From positions 297,032 through 361,031 of the forward strand of contig QANU01031477.1 of NCBI GenBank assembly GCA_003254905.1: a stretch of DNA of 64,000 nt, in the 5' to 3' direction. The position numbers and the translations under genes are program-made. This DNA is from Nissolia schottii. Taxonomy: Eukaryota; Streptophyta; Magnoliopsida; Fabales; Fabaceae. Position 1 is the first letter of the stretch. Each line of letters starts with the position of its first letter. Below, piece after piece: positions 10,099-22,369 of this stretch. The notes under the pieces are model-generated. The model had not been told where the DNA came from. It searched no databases and saw only the letters and a program-made list of their open reading frames with translations.

Positions 10099-12954
10099 AT
10101 GTGGTATTTGTGCGTTTTCTACCACAGGTTGCTGGATTACAGAAAAACCGAAGTGGAATCTCTGGCACATCTCTTCGGTGCTTTTGGGGACGACAAAAAC
10201 GGCGACGTTCCCTCTCAGTTGCAATGGACGCTCCCTGTTCACCACCACCCCGATTCCCCTTTCCATTTCGTCAATCTCCCTTCAGAACAAGTCGCTCGCA
10301 GCATCGCTAACCGAAGTCAGTTTTTCTCATTTTATTTTTTATTTTTTGAATTTTTTTGGTGACCCGTTTTGATTTCAATGCTGATTTATCATTTTTATGT
10401 CGTGGGTTCGTATAAAGTTTTAATTTTTTTTTGTGGGGGGGGGGGGTGTTGGGAATTTTTGTAGGTATACTTGTGAAGGGAATGTATGAGCTGTGGGGGG
10501 AAGGGGGTAGCTATGCGGAGTTGAAAGATTCTGTGATGAGTTACCCGGATGAGAGGAAGTTGCCGTACTTGGATTCTGGCAGCACTTTCAAGATCAATGT
10601 TGACAGCTTTGGGAAGGTTATGAGCCTCAGTGAGCAAAAGGAACTCATTCAAGGGCTCTCTTATATCCCTTTCAAGGTGGGGGTGTCCTCTGATTTGAAT
10701 GGTGCTTTTTTGTATTGGAAATTGGTGCTCTTTGCAGGAAACTTTCGAATTTGTTGCTGCCTCTTGTGGTTATGTGGTGCAGGAGGACATTTTTTTAGCG
10801 TGTATTGGGTTTTTTTTGTAGTAGGTTGATTATAATCTGAATATGTGAAGAGATTCCCGGATAATGTTTTTTTTATTATTTTTATCTCAACTCAATTTTG
10901 TGTTATGAGAATTTTTTAGATGTGATAATTTATCAAGTTTCTTTGAAGTTTATGATTTATCAGGGTTCATTTTGCATTTTTTTTAATCCTCAATGAGCCT
11001 TTTGTCTTTCCCATATGTTTTCATCTGAGCTTCTCTTTTTTAAGCTTATTCAATGTCTTATGATGAATGAAATTTCTCATTATTTAATATACTACTGTGT
11101 AGTGATCTCAATATATTACAATAATGTATTCGTTGTCCATCATTGTTATGTCATTTTGTTTGCAGGGACAAGTAAAGTTGAGAAACCCAGATCACAACTT
11201 CTGGCTCATGGAAATTGATAATTATGGAGTTAATAACGGTCTTCCTCCAATTGATCAAAAGAGAATCTTCTTTGGTCGTGAAGTTGGCGGTGCTGATAGG
11301 AAGCTTATACCAACATATCAGTTGAAAAGTCGCACTTATCTTGGGCCAACAGCCATGGATGCTGAAATGGCTTTTCTAATGGCCAACCAAGCACTTGCTA
11401 CTTCAGGCAAACTAATTTATGACCCTTTTGTTGGGACGGGAAGTATTCTTATTGCTGCAGCTCACTTTGGAGCAATGACCATGGTCTGCTTCTTTCTTCT
11501 TTTTTCTTTGCTGCTTGTTCTGCTTTACATCATTTGAAGTTGATTTCTTAGTCATGTTCATATCAATATGCATGCAGAAGATTTCTTTTAACAAGAGCTG
11601 ATCTAATGTGTTCAGGGTGCTGACATCGACATTAGGGTAGTACGTGATGGACGTGGTCCTGACTGTAACGTTTGGAGCAATTTTAAGCAGGTAAATGTGC
11701 CAGACACTATTGCTATTGATTTATGGTTAGTGTGAAACATTGTGTGAAACATTGTGTTTATACAGTTACTTTGCATTTGGCACCAACATCCATTAATGAT
11801 GTTATGGTAGCCTAAATTTGCTTGAATAAAGCTTATTTTATAATGTGTATCTCCTTCTGATAAACTTATTAGGCTGTACATTTTGCAGTATGGATTGCCA
11901 ATGCCAGTAGGTCTTTTAAGGGCTGATAACAACAGTCCTCCCTGGCGTCCAGGGCTGAAAGAGGTAATTCTTTGAAAAATAAATCTTGTCGTTATACTTA
12001 ATTTTGTTTTTCTTTCCAATCTGAAAGGTAGGTGTCCTGCTAGGTATTGCTATATGCATCAACTCTCAAGTTCAGAATTTTTCTAATATCAGCAACTTTG
12101 TTGGTTTTTATCTAACTAGAATAAGTATCGAATACATTTTTTTTCCCCTTCCAAACTGAAAGGTGAGCATCTGACTACTGTATTGTTAGCACATGTTTTG
12201 TGGTTTCTTATTTTCTTTTCAATTCTTGTATTGCTGACCCTGGCTTTCTGTTATTTTACTTAATGGTAAAATGTGCAAGCAATAAATTGGATACTGATAA
12301 TTTTGATAACACCTGGTGCCCCACCTGGTGCAAATTTACTCGTTGTTTTTGGAAATTTCTGGTTTTCTAGTTTGTAAATAATTTTGCTGTTTATTGCAGA
12401 TATTTGATGCCATAATATGCGACCCTCCTTATGGAGTGCGAGCTGGGGGACGCAAATCTGGTGGTCGGAAACTGCTAAAGGGGACCGTGGAGCCTTACGT
12501 TGTTCCTGATGACAAGAGGGCAGATCATATACCATCAACTGCAGCTTACAGTTTAGTTGAGTGCGTGCATGATTTGCTTGATCTCGCTGCCCGGATGCTT
12601 ATAATGGGGGGCAGGCTCGTCTTCTTCTATCCTGTATTGAGAGAAGATGAGTGCCCAGAAAACCATTTTCCAGAGCATCCATGTTTCAAACTGATTTGTT
12701 CTTCCGAGCAGATCCTTAGTTCGCGTTATAGTCGGGTGTTGTTGACTATGGTCAAGATAGGTCCTTACACAGAGGAAATAGCTGAGGCAGCTAGGTTAAA
12801 ACACATTGAGTTTAAGGAGAACCATGTGAAGTGGTTACAAGACGGTAATCTTCATTCTGCAGTTTTTACTCCAAATGATGCTCAGGTGTCGGAGGCCGAT
12901 GATCCTAAGTTTGTTAAGGATACGAAGCCTAAATACAGAGGAAAGTACGTTTAG
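10099..12954 (+). CDS. TRM11: tRNA (guanosine(10)-N2)-methyltransferase, Trm11/TRMT11 orthologue
   Basis: Six exons (10099-10315, 10465-10676, 11166-11483, 11616-11690, 11889-11963, 12400-12954) join in frame to give 483 residues, close to other eukaryotic Trm11 proteins. The N-terminal third has the THUMP-associated fold region (FYHRLLDYRKTEVESLAHLF, and ILVKGMYELWGEG across the first junction). The Rossmann methyltransferase part has the S-adenosylmethionine motif DPFVGTGSILIAAAHFGA (about 229-246) and the catalytic DPPY at 307-310, typical of amino-methylating enzymes. Family members, with the partner Trm112, form N2-methylguanosine at position 10 of tRNA in the cytosol. Every join was checked for phase, and all introns are GT-AG. 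The start is the first ATG and matches the family N-terminus. A G-rich run just before exon 2 may be hard to sequence. Confidence 0.94.
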
Positions 12955-14864
12955 ATTTGTTATAAGTTAGGTGATCTTATCTCTCACAGTTACCATAGAC
13001 AGCGCTGTAGTTTTTTCTTTGTCCAAGAGGAAAATTTGTACCACTACATGGAAGCCAGTGTACCAATGTACTTTCTCTATTCAATTTAGTGATGTTCTGA
13101 TATTTGTCTCATTTCGTTGATTTCTCGTTTTGCCTTGCAACTCTGCGTGGATGAGGTTAATACATTCCTATTCTCCTTTGATGATCTACTGCAAAGTTAA
13201 CAAAAGGGCTATGCTTAGAGCCACGTGAACCCAATATGTTATTTGTATTTATTAGTTATGATGATTCCACCATTGGGTGACAAGGATGTTGCATGCATTT
13301 GCAAACGAAAAGCTGTAAGATGTTTCATTCGGCTACTATTCAAAGCGAATTGGATTCCAGGTTTAGTTTATAAAGACTGCTAGAGCCTAGAGACATAAAA
13401 ATCCATTGATGATGATGAGCAGCCTGTAGGAGAATTGATTCTTTATCAAGATTTTGTATTTGTTTCAACTTTGGAAAAAAAATTTACCATAGGTTAATAT
13501 TCTATTTGATCATTGAATTTTACACGTGCTCTAATTGACTCCTAACAAATTAATCTTTGATCTTTGCAAAGATTGGACTTCTTAGTTCATACTCCATGTA
13601 ACAAGACAAAATAGTTAAATTTTTTAAAGACTACTTAAGATAATATTATGAATGTTCATGAACTACTTAAAGTAATCAGAGATTAACACGTCACTTTTTC
13701 AAGTTGACGGATCAATTAGGGCAAAAATGTAAAGTCTAAAGACTAAATAAGATATTAACTCAATTATTAAAAGGTTAAAGTGACGTTTGTTTGAGCAACA
13801 CCCCAAATTAAAAAAGTTTAAAAAGATTTTTTTTTTGAATTACACTTTTTAATTTCGGTTAGAAAACTGAAAACATATTTTATTTTATTTTAATTATTTA
13901 AAAAAATTTAAACAAATATATGAAAACTAATATTTTTAGTTAAAAAAGCAATTATTTTTTCAAATAAATCAAACACCGCACCCTTAAAAATGACCCAACT
14001 TTCTGTTTGCCAACAAACTTTTTCATTTTACCTGCAAAATAATAGCTCCATTAAAGACATAACAGGTCAGACATTACATTACCTGAAAATAACCAGAGAT
14101 CACCAACACTATAATTAATATATTAAGTATAAAATGCAACTGTATTATGGAAAGCCTAAAAAAGGGCAATTTTTGCATTCACCCTTAATTAGAAGAAAGC
14201 TTAAATTGGTCACGGTAAGAGGGTAATGAGAAAACGTAAGTTAAGCATTCATGGGAAATGCATACATGTCATGACTCATGACACCTCATTTGGTTCCCAC
14301 GTTTTGAAGCTACAAAAACGGCCAATGCATTGGCAGCATTGCCAATTATAGCCAAGTTGGAATGCTTGAACCTCAGAGGAACATAGAGGAAGGGGAGAGA
14401 GGGAAAAGAAAGGACAGATAGAAACAACTATCCATCTTTCTATCCCCTCAACCTCCCCTTGTTTCCTTTTCCCTCTAAAGGCAAAGAAGAATACAATAAA
14501 TCAATAACACCTTTGTCAAAACTCATTTACTGCCGGGTTCCTATTATTTTCTCTACATGCAAAAACCTCCATAGGCAATTGGGGGTTCATTACACAATAA
14601 TCACCTTTCAGAAACCTTAGCTCTCCAAGCAGGTAGCATGCAATTTTTTCCTCTTCATGCCTGTAATGTATATATACTTTTATGTAACATGAAGCTAATG
14701 TTAAAAGTTTATGCAAGGAGGAAAAGCTTTCAAAGTTCCAATTATTTGACATGTCCTATACATTTGTGATATAAGCAGGGTGCAATGATTTTCAACATAT
14801 TTAACCAATATCAGAACAGCAAAACTTGAACTTTTAACAGCCTGATCCTGACCAATTTGAAACA
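12955..14864. other. Intergenic region between Trm11 and the clathrin adaptor gene
   Basis: No supported gene. The first 150 bases are presumably the Trm11 3'UTR. An inverted-repeat element sits at 13491-13761. The last 500 bases, with CT-rich sequence near 14430-14475, probably include the promoter and leader of the gene starting at 14865. Confidence 0.55.
13491..13761. mobile_element. Inverted-repeat nonautonomous element
   Basis: The left arm, AGGTTAATATTCTATTTGAT (13491-13510) then TTTTACACG and CTCTAATTGA, is matched by the right arm read in reverse: GAGTTAATATCTTATTTAGT (13761-13742), then TTTACAT and CCTAATTGATCC. Arms are about 55-60 bases, with roughly 150 unique bases between. No coding capacity. 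Its terminal wording resembles the TTAAGTTTTTAGTCCCTG family near 8441, but decayed. Confidence 0.55.
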
Positions 14865-17082
14865 ATGGCTCCAAGCTCCTTCAGAAGAGCAATTGGAGCA
14901 GTCAAGGACCAAACAAGCATAGGCCTAGCCAAAGTTGGAAGCAGCACCTCACTTGCAGACCTTGATGTGGCCATTGTGAAGGCAACGAGGCATGATGAGT
15001 ACCCGGCCGAGGAGAAGCACATCAGGGAGATCCTCAACTTGACATGTTACTCTCGCACGTTCATCAGTGCGTGCGTCAACACCATCTCCAAGCGTCTCAG
15101 CAAGACCGGCAGCTGGACGGTGGCCTTGAAAATGCTTGTGCTGATCCAGAGGCTGCTGGTTGATGGTGATCCTGCATATGAGCAGGAGATATTCTTCTCA
15201 ACTCGGCGCGGCACTCGCCTCCTCAACTTGTCTGATTTCAGGGATGCCTCAAAGTCCAACTCGTGGGACTTCTCTGCATTTGTGCGCACATACGCATTGT
15301 ATCTGGATGAAAGGCTTGAGTACAGGATGCAGAACAAGCGCGGAAGGCGCAGCAGGTTTGGTTATGATGAAGATGAGGGGGACTATACACCTAGGGAAAG
15401 AGAAAGAGACAGGGATAGAGAAAGAGATGGGGAAAGGGCACGGGAAAGGGATAGATACAGAGATAATGAGAAGGATAAAGAAATCGTCGTGAGAGCCACA
15501 CCAGTGACTGAAATGAAGTCTGAGCAACTATTTTCCAGAATGCAGCATTTGCAGTTGCTGCTTGAGCGCTTCTTAGCTTGCCGTCCCACAGGTTTGTGAT
15601 GATTAGAACCAGCAAATTTTAAAGCTCAAGAATCCTACCTATTTTTCTTTGTGAAAAGATAGAAACTAAAACCTACATGCACGCTTAAAAACTGTTACAA
15701 TCTAAGCAGATGCATTGAAGGAACTTCACAATAGAAGGTGTTAATATTTTCTTTTGTCTATGTTAAACACTTAATAAATTAATCAAATATCACAAAGGGT
15801 ATACATCAATTCACATTCTGCTACATAGTTGATGTTTTCAAAATGCATGAACTAGTAGAACATTTGCTCAAGATAGTCAGCAATAATGCACTCTTTCAAT
15901 TAGTGTGAACAAAGAATTTACCAACCACAATTATATATGCAAGCATACAAAAGGTAATCTCATGATTGTTTCAACTTCACAGGGCCGGCAAAGTCTCATC
16001 GTATTGTGACAGTGGCTCTCTACCCTCTCGTGAAAGAGAGTGTTCAAATATATCATGAAATGACAGAAATACTGGGTATCTTAATTGATCGTTTCACTGA
16101 AGAAATGGACGTGCCAGAGTGCACCAAGGTGTATGACATTTTCTGTCGTGTCGGAAAACAGTATGATGAGCTAGACTTGTTCTATGGCTGGTCCAAGAAC
16201 ATCGGCATTGCACGCTCATCTGAGTATCCAGAGATTGAGAGGGTCACGACAAGAAAGCTTGAGCTCATGAATGAGTACATTAAAGACAAGTCCATCTTAA
16301 CTGAGAAACCTCAAGAAGAGAAGAATGGAGAGGACGAAGCGAAGGATCCTGAACCTGAAGATGATATGAATGCAATAAAGGCACTGCCAGCACCAGAAAT
16401 GAAACCAGCAGAACAAGTGAGGGAAGAGCCAAAGAAACAAGTGCCAAAAGTAGAGAAGGTGGTGCAACTAGAGGGTGATCTGATCACACTAGGAGATGAC
16501 ATGGTGACATCTGAACATGAGGACAAACTAGCCCTGGCATTGTTTGATGGTGCTACACCAGCAACAACTGGTGCCACACAAGCCCTCCCATGGCATGCTT
16601 TTGATGATGTAGCGGATTGGGAGACGGCGTTGGTCCAATCAACAAGCAACTTGTCAAACCAGAAGCTAGCACTTGGGGGTGGCCTTGACACATTGGTGCT
16701 GGATGGAATGTACAAACATGCATCCACAAATGCAGCAATGCAGGAACGTTATGGGGTGAGTGGCAGTGCTAGCAGTATGGCACTGGGTTCAGCTGGAAGG
16801 CCTGCAATGCTAGCATTGCCAGCACCACCAACTCGAGGGTGTGGTGGCTTCGGTTCAGTTACTGCAGATCCTTTTGCAGCTTCAAAGGCCGTGGCACCTC
16901 CACCTTATGTGCAAATGTCAGAGATTGAGAGGAAACAGAGGCTATTGGTGGAGGAACAGGCAATGTGGCAGCACTATGCAAAGGGTGGCATGCAAGGACA
17001 AAAATATGCATACACGAACGTTCAATCTAACAATGCTTACACAGGAGGGTACCAACAAAACAACTGGAATTATTATCATTAA
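14865..17082 (+). CDS. ANTH-domain clathrin assembly protein (AP180/CALM-like, ECA4/CAP group)
   Basis: Two exons (14865-15591 and 15983-17082) join in phase 1 (ACAG/GGCCG, giving RPTGPAKSHR) and give 608 residues. The ANTH domain begins near residue 25 with SLADLDVAIVKATRHDEYPA, the phosphoinositide-binding region. It continues through ISKRLSKTGSWTVALKMLVL and, after a charged insert (about residues 158-207, runs of Arg-Glu and Arg-Asp), through MQHLQLLLERFLACRPTG and the second exon to about residue 320. The long acidic and Pro-rich C-terminal part contains short adaptor-binding words such as DPF and ends in a Gln/Asn/Tyr-rich tail. Such proteins bind PI(4,5)P2 and clathrin during endocytosis at the plasma membrane or early endosome. 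The insert in the same place is known in the plant ECA/CAP subgroup; the exact orthologue is uncertain. The start is the first ATG and matches the family. Confidence 0.93.
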
Positions 17083-17996
17083 TTAGGAGCAATTTCTCAT
17101 TAGTTTGGACTGACCCCACTCTCACTTTCCCCCCAGCACATTGTAATCGGTCCACTGGAAACAATTGTTTCCAAACATCTACTACGACTAAGGACGAAAC
17201 TATGAAGGTATATTAAGAGTTGTATGTATATTTTCTTTTCCCCCTTACAAAGTACCACAGTCACAAACCATAACCATAAGTACCCTACTGCCCACAAACT
17301 TAATCCACTACTGTTCAAATGATAACGCAACTGTTTTAAATGAGAATGGGACCATGTTCTTTCATCAATCTTGCCAAAAATTGATTCTTGCAGAATTGTA
17401 ATTAGTCATCATTTGAGTTTTGGCTACAACAATGGCAATGCATCGTTAGTAACTGCAAGTTTTCACCAAGTTTTTTTAACATCTCAGAAGTCAAAATGCT
17501 TCCTTAGTTTGATTGCTCAGAGTAACAACAAAACACAATTCAAATTCAAAAGCTACACACCAAACTCTTCAAAATCAATTGAAGAAATTGTCCAAATGAA
17601 GATGCAGATGCACCCACGGCGCAATGAGTTATTCTAGTAAGCAGCATTTGTAGAGCCTTAAATCAAATGAAACAGTCAAAAGATCCTTTCGCTGCTATGC
17701 TTCTTAAATACAGTTCTAAAAGGGTATTCTCTAGATTTAGAGGCATATCCAATGATACCAACAGAGGGCAGTAACCCAGAAAGAAATATAAAGCATGAAG
17801 TCAAACTGCATGAGAAGAGTAATTAGCAACAATCATGTGTAAGGAAGAAAATAGTCACTGATATTATAATAATTCTCAAACACAAACTGTTCAAAATTGA
17901 AGTATCACTAACAGATCTTCAAGCTTCAATGTTTGGACAATAAAAAACTCGAAAGGACAAGCGAGAAGAGTGAAACTGCAAATTCTAACTCTCGAA
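17083..17996. other. Convergent 3' flank between the clathrin adaptor gene and eL42
   Basis: No gene is seen. The two flanking genes point towards each other, so this stretch contains both 3'UTRs. The open frame at 17371-17637 has no family resemblance and an ordinary AT-rich composition. Confidence 0.6.
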
Positions 17997-18823
<827 letters not shown>

Positions 18824-18918
18824 TGTGGCGGCAGTGAGAGTGGAGGATCGGATCGGAGTTGAGCACTGAGCCTGCGAGAGCTAAAATGAGAGTGAAGCAC
18901 GATCCCTAGGGTTGGGAA

Positions 18919-18989
18919 TTAGGGTTAGAAATGGTGAGGGTCCTTTGCCCGGGTTGGGCTTTTTTGTTTTGTTACGGCCCTGTTGGGCT
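18919..18989 (-). promoter_or_regulatory. Telo-box and site II elements of the eL42 promoter
   Basis: The gene strand carries AACCCTAA (telo-box, 18926-18919) and two AGCCCA words (site II, 18960-18955 and 18989-18984) within 170 bases of the start codon. The pair telo-box plus site II is the known signature of plant ribosomal protein and cell-growth promoters, bound by Purα-like and TCP factors. Confidence 0.7.
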
Positions 18990-19291
18990 CTGTTTACAAA
19001 AATTTAATGAAGTAGCAGAATGGCCCACATCAGGATCCCTCCTAACAAAAGACAAAATGGATCTCATGCAAATTTTTTCTTTTAGGTGAGGTCAACCAAA
19101 ATAACATTTATTCACCTCAATTTCTAATTTTGTAAACTAAGTCTACTCACACTTTCATATTACGTTATTATTATTATTTTTAGAATACTTTTGTATGTTT
19201 TACACCCTCACCCTATAGAAATGTAAAAAAATTGCCATGTCATCTTGAGTAGCTGCAGTGACGGACTTAAGGGGGTGAGCGAAAAATTCTC

Positions 19292-19328
<37 letters not shown>

Positions 19329-20677
19329 NGAATCTGCATGCCACGCATTTTTTTTTCTTTTCATTTTTTGAAAAAAAAAAAACTATATGAAATTTTTTGG
19401 GTAATCGACTCCCTTTATAATTTTTTTGGGTCCATCCTTGAGTAACTATATGTATTAACTCCATTTTAAAAGTATGACCAGTTTCTAGAATTTTTATTGA
19501 ATAGCATAGAAATTATTCTAATTCAACATTATATTCCATTTTTTTTACAAGTAGTGTAGTAAAATTGTTAATTATTTTTATTAGGGTTTGTTCATTTCAG
19601 TTAATAGAAATAATGACTGTGGTTCGCGATGGTGTTGGATGATGGACTCACAGTGTTGAACGGTGACAGACGTTGAACAGCTGACGGAGTAGCAATTCTG
19701 ATGCAACTGGGCTAGGTTGAGGGTGGCATGCAAAATGTTGGGAGAGGAAAAAAGAAATTTCATTAATTTTGAGTTTGGGAAGGTTAGGGGGAGGAAGAGT
19801 GAATGTGAATGGTCAGTAATTTAGGAAAAGATTCTAGATTTTGGGGATTTGTTCAAAATGTGAGGGGTTAATAATTTTGGGGAAATAAATTAATGGGCCC
19901 AAGATATATAACATATTTTGGTGGTTTTACGTTGGTAAAATTTTTGGTGTATACGTAACACGACTCAAAGAAAATTGTAGTTAGAATGAGTACATAGCAT
20001 TCAAACAAGTTCTAATGTATTTGAAATTTTGTAAGGGACTCGTGAAAATTTATAAGAGTGATTATAATGAGAAACGGTGGTGCCCGCCAGTGACATTGGT
20101 GAAGAAGCTCGTGAAGCCATTGTTTGACTATCTAATTAGGAGGAAGAAACCATTTTAAGGATGTTGACTCTAATTATAAAAAAAAATTAATACGAGATAA
20201 TTTGTTTTTAATTTAAGAGCAATAATCAATGAACTTTTAAAGGATTTTTGAGATTAAGTTGGTCGTCACCATAAGGATAGGTGATGATTAGTTATTGCTT
20301 GAAGGTTAAGTGAAAATGAGAAATAATAATACTTTTATGGTAGTAAAAACGTTCGGCAGAAAAAAAGAATTACCCAATTTTCCATTCTGGTAGTGATCTT
20401 TTTAATAATTCTATACTAACCACATTTTGATAAGTTTATTCAAGGTGCAATAAATATTTCATTTCAAATTAATAATGGAATAAACTTAAAAGATGGCCAG
20501 GGAAATAAGACTAATCACAGTACATTTTATTTTAAAGTTCTTGCATTATCATTCACGATTTCCTATCTGATATTAACCAAATAAATATTTTTAAAATTAC
20601 AATTAAAACATCTTTTGTAGAAACAAACAAATTGTTTTAACTGTACCAAATACAAAAAGTTTGATACAACACAATTC
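18990..20677. other. AT-rich intergenic region
   Basis: No gene is supported. It includes a TA microsatellite at 19295-19328 that ends in an N. The open frames are short and look random. The right end (from about 20500) would be the 3'UTR of the leftward FAD protein gene. Confidence 0.55.
19295..19328. repeat. (TA)n microsatellite
   Basis: About 17 TA units, followed by a single unresolved base at 19329. The length is likely to vary between individuals and may be collapsed in the assembly. Confidence 0.95.
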
Positions 20678-22114
20678 TCAAGCCGGAGTTAAGGCCCTAT
20701 CCTTCAACAAACACTCAGCTGCTCTCCTCCCAGAGACCAAAGCACCATCAAATGTGGCTGAGGTCAAGTAATCGCCGCACACATACAAGCCTGACTCAAT
20801 TCTCGGGTTCTTCTTCAGATCCGTGGGCGGGCACTGATTGGGCTGGGCAAACCCGACCCGATAAGTCCTCAAGTGCTTCCACTCACGAACCACTTTCTCC
20901 CCAAACCAACCCGAAAGTTCCTGGACCACCTTACCCGCAAGCTCATCATCGGACTCACCCTCAAACAGCCCAATCAGAGACACCGATACCAAAGCCTTAT
21001 CGGGTGGGCCATAAGATGGGGCCACATTCGTCGCAAAGAACATGTTGTTCACAATCCCCTTACCTGACCCGTTCAAAATCAGGACCGGGTCACGAACCGG
21101 GATCTGATCCCGGTTCGCGGTGAAATACAAACAAACAGTGCTTCGGACCGGTTTTTTCTGAACCGGACCGCTCCTTCCCGCCAATAGCCGAGCCGCTGCC
21201 GGTTCTTCAACCGCCACGATCACTCCCATCTCGCTCCTCAAAACGTCGCCGCTCTGCAACCGCACGCTCGGCGGTACGACGCTGTCGAGGTCGACGGAAA
21301 CGGCCTTCGAGTTCAGCAGGATCGATCCCGGCGGCAGCCTCGCCGCTAGTTGTTCTGGAATCGCCGATATGCCGTTCGCCGGAAGGGTGTTGTCGCCGAG
21401 GGCGAGGCACTTGAAGACGAAGTCGAACAGTCGCGACGTCGTTTCGAGCTCCCTGTCAAAGAAAATTCCGCCGAAGAAGGGACGGAAGAATTTGCCTATG
21501 ATGGAATCGGAGAACCCTAGCTTCTTCAGCAATTGAATCGTGGGGACCTCCTCTGCGGTCAGTATGTCGTCGTCGGATCGGGTGAGGACCCGGAGCCGGG
21601 TGGATCCTATGAGGAGCTTGTCAGCGAGGGTTCCGATTGGGTTAGCGAGGGACTTGGCGGAGTCCAGAAAGTGGCGGAGGGGGTCGGCGACGCTGTGAAA
21701 CTGGCCATCGAAGAAGATTCGAGCGCCGGAATAGAACTTTTGGAGGTTGAGGGACTGGTAGTGGAGGAGCTTCTGGGCTTCAGGGTAGGCGGTGATGAAG
21801 ATTTGGAAGCCGCGGTCAAGGAGGAAGCCGTCGACAATGTCGGTGCGGACACGGCCGCCCACGGCGTCGGAGGCTTCGAGAAGGAGGAAGGGGATGTTTT
21901 GGGAGTTGAGGTGGGTGGCGGCGGCGAGGCCGGCGAGTCCGGCGCCGATGACAATGACTCCGGTTTTGGGGGGCGGCGACGATGGGGATCGGACAGGGGA
22001 GGAGGTGGGGGGCGAAAGGTGTGCGGAGGATTGGGGATTGAATCTGAAAGGTTTCGGGGAGGAAGAGAGGGAGAAGGGGTTTGTGCAAGGGAGAGAGAGT
22101 GTGATAATAGTCAT
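20678..22114 (-). CDS. FAD-dependent amine oxidase-fold oxidoreductase, probably plastid-targeted
   Basis: An intronless frame of 478 residues. Residues 1-50 are rich in Ser, Pro and Thr with few acidic residues, which suggests a chloroplast transit peptide. From residue 53, VIVIGAGLAGLAAATHL is the Rossmann FAD-binding motif GxGxxG, followed by the conserved ASDAVGGRVRT. The C-terminal FAD motif YVCGDYLTSATFDGALVSG lies near residue 444. This layout is shared by monoamine/polyamine oxidases, phytoene desaturase-like and protoporphyrinogen oxidase-like proteins. The closest relatives I recall are uncharacterised plant and cyanobacterial flavoproteins annotated as amine oxidase or phytoene-dehydrogenase-like, so the substrate is unknown. 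The coding region is strikingly GC-rich beside its AT-rich flanks and opens long shadow frames on the other strand. The start is the first ATG of the frame, about 80 bases from a TATA box. Confidence 0.88.
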   Translation of the reverse strand: MTIITLSLPCTNPFSLSSSPKPFRFNPQSSAHLSPPTSSPVRSPSSPPPKTGVIVIGAGLAGLAAATHLNSQNIPFLLLEASDAVGGRVRTDIVDGFLLDRGFQIFITAYPEAQKLLHYQSLNLQKFYSGARIFFDGQFHSVADPLRHFLDSAKSLANPIGTLADKLLIGSTRLRVLTRSDDDILTAEEVPTIQLLKKLGFSDSIIGKFFRPFFGGIFFDRELETTSRLFDFVFKCLALGDNTLPANGISAIPEQLAARLPPGSILLNSKAVSVDLDSVVPPSVRLQSGDVLRSEMGVIVAVEEPAAARLLAGRSGPVQKKPVRSTVCLYFTANRDQIPVRDPVLILNGSGKGIVNNMFFATNVAPSYGPPDKALVSVSLIGLFEGESDDELAGKVVQELSGWFGEKVVREWKHLRTYRVGFAQPNQCPPTDLKKNPRIESGLYVCGDYLTSATFDGALVSGRRAAECLLKDRALTPA

Positions 22115-22179
22115 TGGTGTTTGGATAAGGCTTTTTGGGTTGTCGTTGGAGGGGCTTTATTTTCACTCTGCTGGACGTG

Positions 22180-22200
22180 ACACGTGTGGTCCCTTTATAG
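22180..22200 (-). promoter_or_regulatory. G-box/ABRE-like word and TATA box of the FAD protein gene
   Basis: On the gene strand CTATAAAGGG (22200-22191) lies about 80 bases upstream of the start codon. The word ACACGTGT (22187-22180) lies between them, closer to the gene than the TATA box, so it may sit in the leader rather than act as an upstream enhancer. ACGTG cores bind bZIP/bHLH factors in light or abscisic-acid response. Confidence 0.45.
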
Positions 22201-22369
22201 ATAAGGACAAATCTTTCGTTCAAGAGACCAATGTATCTCTTTGAAGAACGGCCCATTTTCTTTCTGTCCCACAACGCAAAAAGAGGTCTCAAAATCTAAC
22301 AGTATATAATCACCTTGTTAGCTCGTCAAAATTTGTGGTACAGTGAAAAGTAAATTTTGACTGAGAGTG

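Noticed and set aside
10395..10652. Minus-strand open frame opposite Trm11 exon 2
   Set aside because: It overlaps an exon with a clear methyltransferase-family reading on the plus strand.
21533..22180. Long plus-strand open frame of 215 codons opposite the FAD protein gene
   Set aside because: It is a shadow of the GC-rich gene on the other strand; the minus-strand frame has clear FAD motifs, whereas this one is a low-complexity Gly/Glu/Val string.
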